A stretch of DNA of 64,000 nt, from positions 120,036 through 184,035 of the forward strand of contig NZ_QRGC01000008.1 in NCBI RefSeq assembly GCF_003448965.1, read 5' to 3'. Under the pieces are notes generated by a model. That model saw only the letters and a program-made list of their open reading frames with translations. It did no database searches and was not told the DNA's origin. Positions 35,124 through 44,399 of this stretch are shown here, piece by piece; positions within the stretch are counted from its first letter, which is position 1, and each line of letters begins with the position of its first letter. The translations under genes and the position numbers were made by a program. Origin of the DNA: Oceanicella sp. SM1341 (GTDB lineage: Bacteria; Pseudomonadota; Alphaproteobacteria; Rhodobacterales; Rhodobacteraceae).

Positions 35124-37394
35124 TCATCCCGGGTAGAGCGGGCCGAGGGCGGATTTCACCCGCGCCGGGGTGAAGGGCATGTGGCGCAGGCGCAGGCCGG
35201 TTGCGTCGGCGATGGCGTTGGCGAGGGCGGCGCTGGCCGGGCCCTGGGCGGTCTCGCCCGCGCCGAGGAACGGCTGGCCCGGGCGCGCGAGCACGTGGAC
35301 GCTGACGGAGCCGGGCACGTCGGCAAAGCGCAGGATCGGGTAGCTGCCCCAGTCGAAGCTGGTGCGCTTCTCGCTGTCGAAGGTCACGGCCTCGCGCAGT
35401 GCCCAGCTCAGCGACTGGACGATGCCGCCCTCCACCTGGTTGCGGATGCCGTCGGGGCTGGCGGGCTGGCCGGCGTCCACCGCCGCCTCCACCCGCAGCA
35501 CCGAGACGGCGCCGGTCTCGGGCGTGACCTCCACTTCCATCGCCACGGCGCAGTAGGCGCCGAGGTTCTTGTAGCGCGCGAAGCCCATGCCGCAGCCGCG
35601 CCGGCCGTTGCCGCGCGGGCGGCGGGCCCAGCCGAAACGGTCGGTGGCCGCGATCATCACGTCGCGGGCGCGGGGGTCGTCCATGTGGGCGAGGCGGAAG
35701 GCGAGCGGGTCGGTGCCGGCGAGGGCGGCGAGCTCGTCGAGCATCGATTCGATGGAGAAGACGTTGAGATGGCCGCCGAGCGAGCGCAGGGCCGAGGCGC
35801 GCAGCACCGGCTCGGGCACGAAGCGGTAGCGCACCTCCATGTTGGCGAAGGCGTAGAGCGGGTTGGCGTTGCGGTCGCCGTCGCCCTCGGGCATCGGGAT
35901 GGGTTTCTGCTCGGGCCAGGCGAGGGCGGGGTCGAGCTCGTGGGCGGCGAGATAGCCGGAGGCGTCGGTGGCGCGGTTGTTGTGCGCGTTGCTCCAGACC
36001 TCGTGTTTCCAGCTCGCGATGTGGCCGGCGGCGTCGAGCGAGGCCTCGAGCCGGGTGGTCATGCCGCAGCCGCAGGGCTCCCAGCCGAATTCCTGCTCGC
36101 GCATCCATTGCAGGCGCACGGGCCGGCCGGGGAAGGCCATGGCGATGAGCCCGGCCTCGGCGGTGACGTCATCGGCGCCGTTCTGGCCGTAGCAGCCGGC
36201 GGAGGGGGTGTGGATGACGCGCACGCGCTCGGGCGGGAGGCCGACGAGCTCGGCCGTGGCGCGCTGCATGTCGAACACGCCCTGGCTGTGCGACCAGAGG
36301 GTGAGCGCGCCGTCCTTCAGCAGCGCCACCGCGCAGGACGGGCCGATGGAGCCGTGGCTGAGCCAGGGGCGGCTGTAGTTCGACACGAGGCGCCGGGGCC
36401 CGCCGCGGGACGAGGCGCCGGGCAGGCCCTCGACGTTGATGCGGCGCGAGGGCATGGCGCGCAGCACGTCCGGCCCCTGCCCGGCGGGCAGGGGGCCGAG
36501 GTCGCGCCGGGAGGCCGAGCGCTGTGCGAGGCGCATGGCGGTGATCGCCTGCCACTCGGTGTCGGCGACCACGGCGCGGAAGCCGCCGCGCTCCACCACG
36601 CCGGCGACGCCCGGGGCGGCGCGGGCGGCCGCCATGTCGGGCGCGGTGAGGCTGGTGCCGTAGCTCGGCCCGCGCACCAGGCGGGCGTGCAGCATGCCGG
36701 GCAGGCGCAGGTCCTGCACGAAGGCCTCGCCACCGGTGAGCTTGGCCGGGATGTCGGGGCGGGGGATGTCGCGGCCCATGCTGCGGTAGCTGGCGGGGGC
36801 GCGCAGGGGCGGGTTCGCCACCGCCTCCACCTCGAGGGAGAGGGCGGCGGCGAGCGGGCCGTAGCCGAGCACGCGGCCGTCCTTCGCCGCCACCACGCCG
36901 CGGCCGGTGGTCTCGACCCCGGCCTCGGGGAGGGCGAGCTGGCGGGCGGCCTCGCGCATCAGCAGCATGCGCACGTTGGCCCCGGCGATCAGCAGGGCCG
37001 TGCCGCCGTCCTGCATGGAATGCGAGCCGGCGGTGAGGCCCTCGTCGGGCACGCGGCCGGTGTCGGCGGAGACGAGGGTGATGGCGGGGGGCGGCATGTC
37101 GAGCGCCTCGGCCACCACCTGCAGCAGCGCGCCGCGGATGCCCTGGCCGAGCTCGGCCTTGCCCGAGAACACCGTGGCGCGGCCTGCCGCGTCGATATGG
37201 ATCCAGGCGGCGAGGCCGGGGGTGGATTTCAGGCTGCCGGGCAGCTCGGGGCGCAGCACGGCCGGGCCGGCGCCGCCCTCGCCCCCGGCATCGGCGAAGG
37301 CGCGCGGCGCGAGGGCGACGGTGACCAGCAGGCCGCCGGCGGCGAGCAGGCCGCGGCGGGTGAGGACGGGGCCGGCGGGGATGGGGCGGGACAT
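35124..37394 (-). CDS. Molybdenum hydroxylase large subunit, periplasmic (xanthine dehydrogenase/aldehyde oxidase family)
   Basis: Binds the molybdenum cofactor and hydroxylates or oxidises an aldehyde or N-heterocycle. The 756-residue product starts with a twin-arginine signal ([20 protein letters not shown], residues 11-30), so the folded enzyme is exported. [40 protein letters not shown], and [25 protein letters not shown] near the C-terminus match IorB-like enzymes; the conserved active-site Glu lies in the GAGETA segment. It shares one base (TGATG) with the 2Fe-2S gene. With the triheme cytochrome this makes a three-subunit periplasmic dehydrogenase. Substrate unknown; isoquinoline, nicotinate and aldehyde enzymes share this layout. 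Confidence 0.93.
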   Translation of the reverse strand: MSRPIPAGPVLTRRGLLAAGGLLVTVALAPRAFADAGGEGGAGPAVLRPELPGSLKSTPGLAAWIHIDAAGRATVFSGKAELGQGIRGALLQVVAEALDMPPPAITLVSADTGRVPDEGLTAGSHSMQDGGTALLIAGANVRMLLMREAARQLALPEAGVETTGRGVVAAKDGRVLGYGPLAAALSLEVEAVANPPLRAPASYRSMGRDIPRPDIPAKLTGGEAFVQDLRLPGMLHARLVRGPSYGTSLTAPDMAAARAAPGVAGVVERGGFRAVVADTEWQAITAMRLAQRSASRRDLGPLPAGQGPDVLRAMPSRRINVEGLPGASSRGGPRRLVSNYSRPWLSHGSIGPSCAVALLKDGALTLWSHSQGVFDMQRATAELVGLPPERVRVIHTPSAGCYGQNGADDVTAEAGLIAMAFPGRPVRLQWMREQEFGWEPCGCGMTTRLEASLDAAGHIASWKHEVWSNAHNNRATDASGYLAAHELDPALAWPEQKPIPMPEGDGDRNANPLYAFANMEVRYRFVPEPVLRASALRSLGGHLNVFSIESMLDELAALAGTDPLAFRLAHMDDPRARDVMIAATDRFGWARRPRGNGRRGCGMGFARYKNLGAYCAVAMEVEVTPETGAVSVLRVEAAVDAGQPASPDGIRNQVEGGIVQSLSWALREAVTFDSEKRTSFDWGSYPILRFADVPGSVSVHVLARPGQPFLGAGETAQGPASAALANAIADATGLRLRHMPFTPARVKSALGPLYPG

Positions 37395-38044
37395 CACAGC
37401 TCCTCCCCGGCGTCGAGCTGCCGCATGTCGAGGGCGCAGACCGGCAGGCCGGCCTCGGTGGCGGCACAGGGGGTGGCGGCTGCGGGGTGGTCGGAGGCAG
37501 GGGCGGTGTGCGCCGGGGCGGCGCTGGCGGTTGCGCTGGCGGTGCGCGGGCCGGGTGCGGCCGGCAGGGCGTCGGCCCGGGTGGCGCCGGCGGGGCGGGC
37601 GGCGCGGCGGATGGCGCGCAGGATGCGCATGTGCGTGCCGCAGCGGCAGAGGTTGGGCTGCATGTGGGCGCGGATGGTGGCCTCGTCCGGGTGGGGCGTG
37701 ACGTCGAGCAGGGCCTGGGCGCGCATGATCATCCCGGCGATGCAGTAGCCGCATTGGGCGGCCTGCTCGTCGAGGAAGGCCTGTTGCAGGGGGTTCATGC
37801 TGTCCGGCCCGCCCAGACCCTCGAGCGTGGTGACGCGGCGGCCGGCGGCGGCGGCGAGCGGGGTGACGCAGGAGAAGATCGCCCGGCCGTCGAGATGCAC
37901 GGTGCAGGCGCCGCACTGGCCGAGGCCGCAGCCGTATTTCGCCGCGTTCAGGCCCAGCTCGTCGCGCAGCACGTAGAGCAGCGGCGTGTCGGGCGGGCTG
38001 GCGATGTCATGGGCGGTGCCGTTGACGGTAAGCGATACGGTCAT
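37394..38044 (-). CDS. 2Fe-2S subunit of the molybdenum hydroxylase
   Basis: Electron-transfer subunit, 216 residues. Plant-ferredoxin-type cluster ligands in CGLGQCGACTVHLDG plus the downstream cysteine, residues ~40-60, and the second cluster in QCGYCIAGM and CRCGTHMRI, residues ~100-145. A C-terminal tail of about 60 residues is Ala/Pro-rich and ends with LPVCALDMRQLDAGEEL, longer than in most homologues. It has no signal peptide, so it is presumably exported together with the Tat-bearing large subunit. Overlaps both neighbours. Confidence 0.94.
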   Translation of the reverse strand: MTVSLTVNGTAHDIASPPDTPLLYVLRDELGLNAAKYGCGLGQCGACTVHLDGRAIFSCVTPLAAAAGRRVTTLEGLGGPDSMNPLQQAFLDEQAAQCGYCIAGMIMRAQALLDVTPHPDEATIRAHMQPNLCRCGTHMRILRAIRRAARPAGATRADALPAAPGPRTASATASAAPAHTAPASDHPAAATPCAATEAGLPVCALDMRQLDAGEEL

Positions 38045-39378
38045 CGGGAGAGCTCCTCTCGGGCGGTGCGGATGGCGGGGGCGAGGTCGGGCCAGGGCGC
38101 GTCGGCGCTGTAGCGGGCGCGCAGGTAGCGGGTGAGTGCGGCGACCTGGGGGTCGGTGAAACTGTCGGCGAAGCCGGGCATCTTCGGGCCGCGGCCGTCC
38201 ACCGGCGGCTCGATGCCGCCGAGGATCGCGCGCAGGGTGTTGGCCGGGCCCGGGGCGGCGAGGTCGGTCATCTGCGAGAGGTCGGGGCGGCCTTGCCCCG
38301 CCATCGGCGCGCCGGCGCCGTGGCAGCCGGCGCAGGCCCCGGCGAAGAGCGTGGCGCCTTCCGGCTCGGCCCTCGCGGCGGCGGCGGCGCGGGCGGCGGG
38401 GGCCGGGGCGGTGGCGGCGGCCCTGGGGGGTGTTGCCCCGCCCTGTCCGCCCGAGAGGCTCCAGGCGATGTAGGTGGCGATGGCCGCCACGTCTTCGGGG
38501 GGCACCTGCGACAGGCCGTGGGTGACCGGGCCCATGGGGCCGGCGGCGGCGCCGTGGCCCGGCGCGGCGCCGGTGGAGAGATAGGCGGTGAGGGCGGCCT
38601 CGCTCCAGCGCGCGGCGCCGGGGTTTGACGCGTCGAGGGGCGGGGCGTCCCAGCCCTCGGCGCTGCCGCCGGCGAAGGGGGCCCCGCCCTCCTCCGCCCC
38701 GGCGAGGTTGCGCGGGCTGTGGCAGCCGCCGCAATGGCCGAGCCCCTGCACCAGGTAGGCGCCGCGGTTCCAGGCGGCGGAGCGGGCGGGATCGGGGGCG
38801 ATGCCGCCTTCGTGCAGGAACATCAGCTTCCAGCCGGCGAGGAGCGGGCGGAAGTTGAGCGGGAAGATGAGCTCGTTTTCCGGCGCCGGGGCCCGCACCG
38901 GCCTGCGGGTCATCAGGAAGGCGTAGAGGGCGGAGACGTCGGCGTCGGTCACATGGGTGAAATGCTCGTAGGGGAGCGCGGGGTAGAGGTGGCGGCCCTC
39001 GCGGTCGACCCCCTCGCGCAGGGCGCGGGCGAAGGCGGCCTCCGACCAGGTGCCGATGCCGGTGGCGGGGTCGGGGGTGATGTTGTCGGAGTAGAGCGTG
39101 CCGAAGGGCGTGGGCAGCGCCCGGCCGCCGGCGAGCGCCGCCCCGCCCGGCGCGGTGTGGCAGACCGCGCAGTCTCCCAGCGCGGCGAGCCCGGCGCCGC
39201 GGCGCACGAGATCGGGGGCGAAGGCATCACGCCCGGGCGGGGTGATCGGGGCGATGGCGGGGCGGAGCACGAGGGCGAGCGCCAGCGCCGCGCCGACGGC
39301 GAGCCCGAGGGCGGTGCCGGCGGCGAGCAGCATCCGGGAGCGGCGCCGGGACGGGCCGGGGCGGGCTGTGGGTGACAT
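38041..39378 (-). CDS. Membrane-anchored triheme cytochrome c, electron acceptor of the molybdenum hydroxylase
   Basis: Carries electrons from the hydroxylase to the respiratory chain. The 445-residue product has an N-terminal membrane anchor (residues ~16-42) and three CxxCH heme sites: CAVCH at 70-74, CGGCH at 216-220, CAGCH at 349-353. An Ala/Pro linker precedes the third domain. This is the layout of the cytochrome subunit of membrane-bound alcohol, aldehyde and nicotinate dehydrogenases. ATG at 39378 follows GGAGAC. It leads the three-gene operon and overlaps the 2Fe-2S gene by four bases. Confidence 0.94.
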   Translation of the reverse strand: MSPTARPGPSRRRSRMLLAAGTALGLAVGAALALALVLRPAIAPITPPGRDAFAPDLVRRGAGLAALGDCAVCHTAPGGAALAGGRALPTPFGTLYSDNITPDPATGIGTWSEAAFARALREGVDREGRHLYPALPYEHFTHVTDADVSALYAFLMTRRPVRAPAPENELIFPLNFRPLLAGWKLMFLHEGGIAPDPARSAAWNRGAYLVQGLGHCGGCHSPRNLAGAEEGGAPFAGGSAEGWDAPPLDASNPGAARWSEAALTAYLSTGAAPGHGAAAGPMGPVTHGLSQVPPEDVAAIATYIAWSLSGGQGGATPPRAAATAPAPAARAAAAARAEPEGATLFAGACAGCHGAGAPMAGQGRPDLSQMTDLAAPGPANTLRAILGGIEPPVDGRGPKMPGFADSFTDPQVAALTRYLRARYSADAPWPDLAPAIRTAREELSR

Positions 39379-39683
39379 TGCGTGTCTCCGTGGCGGGCTG
39401 CCCGGGGGGCAGGAGGGGCGGCCGGCGCGGGGGCCGGCCATCGGGCGTCCGGCCGTCCGGGAGGGGGGACGGGCCGGGGGGAGGAGCGCGGGCGCCGGGC
39501 GGGCGGCGGTGAGAGCGGGGCTCGGGGGTGCCGCTGCGGCACCCCCGGCGCGGAGGGCGAAGACGCGGTGGCGTCACCTTGTCGCTTGTGTCTAAATGCC
39601 CTGCCGATGAAGGGCTTGTACGCAAGCCCAGCGGTTTGCAGGCAACACACCAGAAGGGATGCGCGGCACCGCGCAGGCAGAGC
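39379..39683. other. Divergent promoter region between cytochrome operon and FixJ-type regulator
   Basis: 305 bp without a gene. Positions 39400-39560 are very GC-rich with inverted repeats; 39575-39665 is more balanced and probably holds the promoter of the regulator gene. I see no clear -35/-10 pair. The position suggests, but does not prove, that the regulator controls the hydroxylase operon. Confidence 0.5.
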
Positions 39684-40301
39684 ATGACCGAGCCGGAGAG
39701 CGATATCGTGGTGATCGTCGACGACGATCCGCAGGTGCGCGGGGCGATCGACAGCCTGCTGCGCTCGGTCGGGCTGCAGACCCGGCCCTGCGAGAGCGCG
39801 GCGGACCTGCTGGAGGCGCCGATGCCCGAGGGGGTGAGCTGCATCATCGCCGACATCCGCATGCCGCGAATCGGCGGGCTGGAGCTGCAGCAGCGGCTGG
39901 TGGAGCGCGGCTCGGGCATCCCGCTGATCTTCATGACCGGGCACGGCGACATCCCGATGACCGTGCAGGCGATGAAGGCGGGCGCAGTGGACTTCCTCAC
40001 CAAGCCCTTCCGCGACCAGGACATGCTCGACGCGGTGGATGCCGCGCTGGAGCGCCACCGCGCCCGGCGCGAGCAGGAGGGCGCGGTGGCGGCGCTGCGC
40101 GCGCGCGCCGACACGCTCACCCCGCGCGAGCGCGAGGTGATGGAGGGCGTGGTGCGCGGGCTGCTGAACAAGCAGATCGCCGGCGAGCTGGGCCTGGCCG
40201 AGATCACGGTGAAGCTGCACCGCTCCTCGATGATGCGGAAGATGGAAGCCCGCTCCGTGGCCGAGCTGGTCCGCATCGCCGAGGCGCTGCGCGGGGGCTG
40301 A
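39684..40301 (+). CDS. FixJ/LuxR family response regulator
   Basis: Two-component output protein, 205 residues. Receiver domain at residues ~8-122 with acidic pocket VDDDP, phospho-acceptor aspartate in CIIADIRMPR, threonine in FMTGHGDIPMTVQAMKAGAV and lysine in FLTKPF. LuxR-type helix-turn-helix follows (LTPREREVMEGVVRGLLNKQIAGELGLAEITVK in pieces, ~140-200). The ATG at 39684 starts the conserved domain. It is divergent from the cytochrome-hydroxylase operon. The likely partner kinase is encoded at 41622-43196. Confidence 0.93.
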   Translation: MTEPESDIVVIVDDDPQVRGAIDSLLRSVGLQTRPCESAADLLEAPMPEGVSCIIADIRMPRIGGLELQQRLVERGSGIPLIFMTGHGDIPMTVQAMKAGAVDFLTKPFRDQDMLDAVDAALERHRARREQEGAVAALRARADTLTPREREVMEGVVRGLLNKQIAGELGLAEITVKLHRSSMMRKMEARSVAELVRIAEALRGG

Positions 40302-40448
40302 GGCGCGGCGATTTCGCCTTTCAGGTCAGGGTGTTGGCGCTTTCCGGGCCGGCAGTAAACGCAAGTATAGGATGAAGCCGGGAGCCCGCCGGCTCATATT
40401 CACCCCTGAAAGCGTTCGCGGGGCGCGCCCCTGGAATGAAAGCAGATC

Positions 40449-40811
40449 GTGACCCAGTCTCTCATAGCTGTCCTGGATGATGACGACCATGTACGTGCCG
40501 CCACCGCCAGCCTTCTCCGCTCCGTCGGGTACCGCACCCTTCTCTATGCCTCCGTCGAGGAGTTCTTCGCCGGTGCGCCGCGGGAGGTGGACTGCATCCT
40601 GAGCGACTACCGGATGCCGGGCCGCTCCGGGCTGGAGCTGCTGGAGGAACTGCGCGGCCGCGCCTGTGACGTGCCCTTCATCCTGATGACCGCCTTCCTC
40701 TCCGACCCGCTGCGGAGCCGCGCGCTGAGCGACGGCGCGCTGGCCGTGCTCGACAAGCCGGTGGACGAGGAGCGCCTGCTGGGCCTGCTGGAAAGCGCGC
40801 TGGAGCACTGA
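40449..40811 (+). CDS. Single-domain response regulator (CheY-like receiver)
   Basis: 120-residue receiver without an output domain. It keeps the acidic pair LDDDDHV, the acceptor aspartate in CILSDYRMPG, the threonine in FILMTAF and the lysine in VLDKPV. The start is GTG at 40449. It follows the FixJ-like gene by 147 bp on the same strand and its receiver closely resembles that protein's. It may act as a phosphate sink or relay for the kinase encoded further on. Role inferred. Confidence 0.88.
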   Translation: MTQSLIAVLDDDDHVRAATASLLRSVGYRTLLYASVEEFFAGAPREVDCILSDYRMPGRSGLELLEELRGRACDVPFILMTAFLSDPLRSRALSDGALAVLDKPVDEERLLGLLESALEH

Positions 40812-40901
40812 GGCGGCCGGCGCGGATTCTTCTTTGAGTTTTCGGAAAGCGCAGGCAGTGTGTATTCCGCAGTTGTCGAAAGTGACTTGCGGAGGTTGCC
40901 C

Positions 40902-41555
40902 TTGGACTTTTCGACTATTGATCTGAAACTGGTGGCGACGCTGCTGCTCCTGCTGCTCGTCGGGCTGGGGCCGAAGATCGCGCTCGTTCCCTTCCTGGAA
41001 AAGACCCGCGGGGCCACGCCGGAGCAACAGCGCGCCGTGGGCCGGCTGATGGTGCGCACGGCGGTGGCCTCGGCCGTGGTGGTGTTCCTGGCCGGGGCGC
41101 TGCTGCTGCGGCTGCTGCACATCACCTCCGGGGCGGTGGCGGTGGCCGGCGGCATCATCCTGGCGCTGATCGCGATGCGCATGGCGCTGGGGCCGGGCGA
41201 GGAGGTGGTCAAGGAAAGCCATCTCGTGCCCGAGAAGCTCGAGAAGATGGCCATCTACCCGCTGGCGGTGCCCTACCTGTTCAACCCCGTGGGCATGACC
41301 ATCCTCATCATCGCCTCCGACAGCGCCGAATCCTGGGCGGCCTCGGCGCTGGTGCTGGGGCTCGTGCTGCTGGTGGGGGCGCTGGACTACGTGATCTTTT
41401 CCAACATCGACAAGATCGCGAAGCGCATCAACCCCACCTCGCTCGTGGTGTCGGAGATCGTGTTCGGCATCCTGCTCACCGCCGTCGCGGTGCAGCTCTT
41501 CGTGACCGGGTTGCGCATGCTCGAGATCCTGCCGCAGGCGAGCGGGGGGCACTAG
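40902..41555 (+). CDS. MarC family integral membrane protein
   Basis: Membrane protein of 217 residues with about six helices, of the MarC (UPF0056) family; function is unknown despite the historical multiple-antibiotic-resistance name. LLLLLLVGLGPKIALVPFLE in helix 1 and VPYLFNPVGMTILIIASDSA near residues 120-140 are the family's two repeat motifs, though the usual NPPG loops are altered (GLGPKIA and FNPVGMT). I chose the TTG at 40902 because GGAGG lies six bases upstream; an in-frame GTG at 40860 is less well placed. It ends convergent to the histidine kinase gene. Confidence 0.78.
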   Translation: MDFSTIDLKLVATLLLLLLVGLGPKIALVPFLEKTRGATPEQQRAVGRLMVRTAVASAVVVFLAGALLLRLLHITSGAVAVAGGIILALIAMRMALGPGEEVVKESHLVPEKLEKMAIYPLAVPYLFNPVGMTILIIASDSAESWAASALVLGLVLLVGALDYVIFSNIDKIAKRINPTSLVVSEIVFGILLTAVAVQLFVTGLRMLEILPQASGGH

Positions 41556-41621
41556 GCCCCCGCGTCTTCCCTCCCTGCGTGACCCCCCGTGCCTGACCCC
41601 CGCGCCTGACCCCGCCCCGTC

Positions 41622-43196
41622 TCAGGCGGAGGCGGGTTCGGTGGCGGCCGGGGGCGCGCAGGCCTCCTCTCCCGCCAGCGGCAGGGTGACGCGCGCGGTG
41701 GCGCCCTGCCCCGGCGCGGAGGTGAGGGTGAGCCGGCCGCCGTGGCGCTCGACCACCGATTCGCAGATCGCGAGCCCCACGCCCATCCCGTCGGGCTTGG
41801 TGGTCTGGAACGGCTCGAAGGCCCGGGCGGCGAAGTCTTCCGGCAGGCCGGGCCCGGTGTCGCGCACCTCGATGACCGCCCCTTCCGGGCGGCGGGCGGT
41901 GGCGATCTCGACCCGGCGCGGGCCGGGCTGGCCGTCCATCGCCTGGAAGGCGTTGGAGACGAGGTTGATCAGCACCTGCTGGAGGAGGATGCGGTCGCCG
42001 GTGATCTCGGCGCCGGGGGCCGCGGGCGAGACCACGAGGCTGCCGCCGTGGCGCGCCGCCTCGCCGGCGACGAGGGCGGGCACCTCGGCCAGCAGCCCGT
42101 CGAGCCCGATGCGCGAGCTGGTCTCGGCCGCCGGCTTGCCGGTGATGGCGCGGATGCGGCGGATCACCTCGTCGGCGCGCTGCACCGAGGCGACGACGGC
42201 GGTGAGCGCGGTGTTGACCTCCCCGAGGTCGGGCTCGGGGCGCGACAGCCAGCGGTGCGCCGCCCCGGCATAGCTGCGGATGGCCGAGAGCGGCTGGTTG
42301 ATCTCGTGGGCGATGGAGGCGGAGACCTGGGCCATCACCGTGGCGCGATGGGCGCGCTCGAGCCGGCCGCGCGCCTCCTCCACCGCCGCGCCGAGCCGGC
42401 GGCGCTCGGTCACGTCGAGCATGGAGCAGGGCACGCGGTCGAGCGCGCTGCCGGCATCGAGCGAGAAGGCCACGATCACGTCGAGGAGCTGGCCGTCGCG
42501 GCGCTCGACCCGGGTTTCGATGCTCAGGTCCCCCCGCCCCTCGGCGACCGCGAGGATGCAGTCGGCGAAGCGGGGGCCGAGCCCGGGCAGGAACTCGTCG
42601 CGGTACTGGCGGAAGCCGGCGGCATCGGGGAAGCCGAAGAGCCGGAGCGCGGTGTGGTTCACGTCGGCGAGGCGGACGGAGCGGCGGATGCGTTCGACCG
42701 TGTCGGGATGCGCGGCGAGATGGCCGGCGATGTCGCTCACGCCGCGGGCGCGCAGCTCGGCCACCGCCTCGGCCACGGGGCGGAAGTCATATTCGCAGAT
42801 CGCCACGGCCACGGTGTTGAAGGTGGTGCGGTAGCGCTGCTCGGAGCGCTGCAGGGTGGAATAGGTGTGCTGGGCGCGGCGGATGAGCAGCGTGGCCACG
42901 CCGATGGCCGCGAGGCTGAAGACCATGCGCAGCACCGAGCTGATGTCGTCGTCCCAGTCGCCGTGCACCGCGAGGAAGGCGATGACGGTGAGCGCGGCGC
43001 AGGCGAGGCCCCAGCGCAGCACGTTCACCGGCCGGTAATCGCTGGTGAGCAGGATGAGCGCCACGATGTAGAGCGTGGCCACCGCGCTCTTGAGCGGGGT
43101 GAAGGTGTCGACCGCGAAGATCGCCGCCATCATCGCGACCGTGGCGGCGATGCGGATCCTTCGTGAGCGGGGCCCCGGGGGGGAAAACTGCGGCAT
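41622..43196 (-). CDS. Membrane-bound PAS histidine kinase, FixL/DctS-like
   Basis: Sensor kinase of 524 residues. About three or four N-terminal membrane helices (residues ~15-105), a PAS-like sensor (~120-265, ending CSMLDVTERRRL), the phospho-acceptor histidine H297 in SASIAHEINQPLSAIRSYAG, N-box LLQQVLINLVSNAFQAMDG, and G-boxes VRDTGPGLP and MGVGLAICESVVERHGG. The Asn-Gln-Pro after the H-box is typical of the HK4 kinases that pair with FixJ-type regulators. It is the only kinase in the window, so the FixJ-like regulator and the lone receiver are probable partners. Confidence 0.92.
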   Translation of the reverse strand: MPQFSPPGPRSRRIRIAATVAMMAAIFAVDTFTPLKSAVATLYIVALILLTSDYRPVNVLRWGLACAALTVIAFLAVHGDWDDDISSVLRMVFSLAAIGVATLLIRRAQHTYSTLQRSEQRYRTTFNTVAVAICEYDFRPVAEAVAELRARGVSDIAGHLAAHPDTVERIRRSVRLADVNHTALRLFGFPDAAGFRQYRDEFLPGLGPRFADCILAVAEGRGDLSIETRVERRDGQLLDVIVAFSLDAGSALDRVPCSMLDVTERRRLGAAVEEARGRLERAHRATVMAQVSASIAHEINQPLSAIRSYAGAAHRWLSRPEPDLGEVNTALTAVVASVQRADEVIRRIRAITGKPAAETSSRIGLDGLLAEVPALVAGEAARHGGSLVVSPAAPGAEITGDRILLQQVLINLVSNAFQAMDGQPGPRRVEIATARRPEGAVIEVRDTGPGLPEDFAARAFEPFQTTKPDGMGVGLAICESVVERHGGRLTLTSAPGQGATARVTLPLAGEEACAPPAATEPASA

Positions 43197-43317
43197 GCGT
43201 GGGTTCCGGCGTCGGTTGGCCCGGGGCCGCCAGCGCCCCCCGGCCCGTGCGGGAGGGGGGCGGCGGCGGTCCGCGGGGTTGGTCAACGCGATGGTAGACC
43301 ATGCCCGGGGGCACTGC

Positions 43318-44253
43318 CTATTCAGCCAGAGGTATATGTTCGGCGTCGTCACCCGGCGGCAGGCGGAAGCGGCCGTGTTCGAAATCGCCCTGGCGCCAGG
43401 CCTCCTTGGCCGCGTCGATCTTCTCCTGCGAGGAGGCGACGAAGTTCCACGAGATGTAGCGCGGGCCGTTGAGGGTTTCGCCGCCCAGCACCATCACCCG
43501 GGCGCCGAGGGGGCCCGCGGTGAGGGTGATGGCGTCACCGGGGCGGAACACCATCATGCGGCCGGCCTCGAACACCTGGCCCGCCACCGAGATGCTGCCC
43601 TCGGTCACGTAGACGCCGCGGTCCTCGTGGTTGTCGGGCAGCGGCAGCATGGCGCCGGCGGCGAGCACGGCATCGGCGTAGAAGGTCTCCGAGAAGGTCT
43701 TCACCGGGGCGCGGGCGCCCCAGGCCTCGCCGAGGATGAGGCGGACGGACTTGCCCGGCTCCTCCAGCATCGGCAGGGCCTCGCGGCCGTGGTGCTCGAA
43801 GGCGGCACCGGTTTCCTCGTGCGCCTCGGGCAGCGCGACCCAGGTCTGGATGCCGTAGAGCGCGCCGGGGTTTGCCCGCATCGCGGCACTGGTGCGCTCG
43901 GAATGGGTGACCCCGTTGCCGGCGATCATCCAGTTCACCTCGCCGGGGTAGATCATCTGGTCGGTGCCCAGGCTGTCGCGGTGCTGGAACTCGCCGCGGT
44001 AGAGATAGGTGACGGTGGCGAGGCCGATATGCGGGTGGGGGCGCACGTCGATGCCGCCGCCGGTGAGGAACTCGGCCGGGCCCATCTGGTCGAAGAAGAT
44101 GAAGGGGCCGACCATCTGGCGGGCGGGGGCGGGCAGCGCGCGGCGCACCTCGAAGCCGCCGAGATCACGCGCGCGGGGGATGATCAGCGTCTCCAGCGCG
44201 TCGAGCGCGCCGGCCTCGGGGCAGTCGGGGGACTGGGTGGGGTTCCAGCTCAT
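43318..44253 (-). CDS. Pirin family bicupin
   Basis: 311-residue double cupin. Metal ligands are visible in VRPHPHIGLATVTYLYRGEFQHRDSLG (N-terminal domain, pieces around residues 70-97) and NGVTHSER near 120. Bacterial pirins bind iron and some, like YhaK/YhhW, act on flavonoids such as quercetin as dioxygenases. AAGGA precedes the ATG at 44253. It follows the ring-cleaving dioxygenase gene by 146 bp on the same strand; together they suggest handling of quinones or polyphenols. Confidence 0.92.
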   Translation of the reverse strand: MSWNPTQSPDCPEAGALDALETLIIPRARDLGGFEVRRALPAPARQMVGPFIFFDQMGPAEFLTGGGIDVRPHPHIGLATVTYLYRGEFQHRDSLGTDQMIYPGEVNWMIAGNGVTHSERTSAAMRANPGALYGIQTWVALPEAHEETGAAFEHHGREALPMLEEPGKSVRLILGEAWGARAPVKTFSETFYADAVLAAGAMLPLPDNHEDRGVYVTEGSISVAGQVFEAGRMMVFRPGDAITLTAGPLGARVMVLGGETLNGPRYISWNFVASSQEKIDAAKEAWRQGDFEHGRFRLPPGDDAEHIPLAE

Positions 44254-44399
44254 GGGTTCGTGTCCTTCCTGTCGGGGTATGTCAGGCGGGGCCTGTCGGG
44301 CCCCTCGGGCGGGCCGGGGGGCCCGGGATGTGCCTTCTGGTCGGCGGGCCCGGGAGGGGCCCGCCGGTGGGCAGTCGGCTGGTCGGTCCGGCTGGCCGG

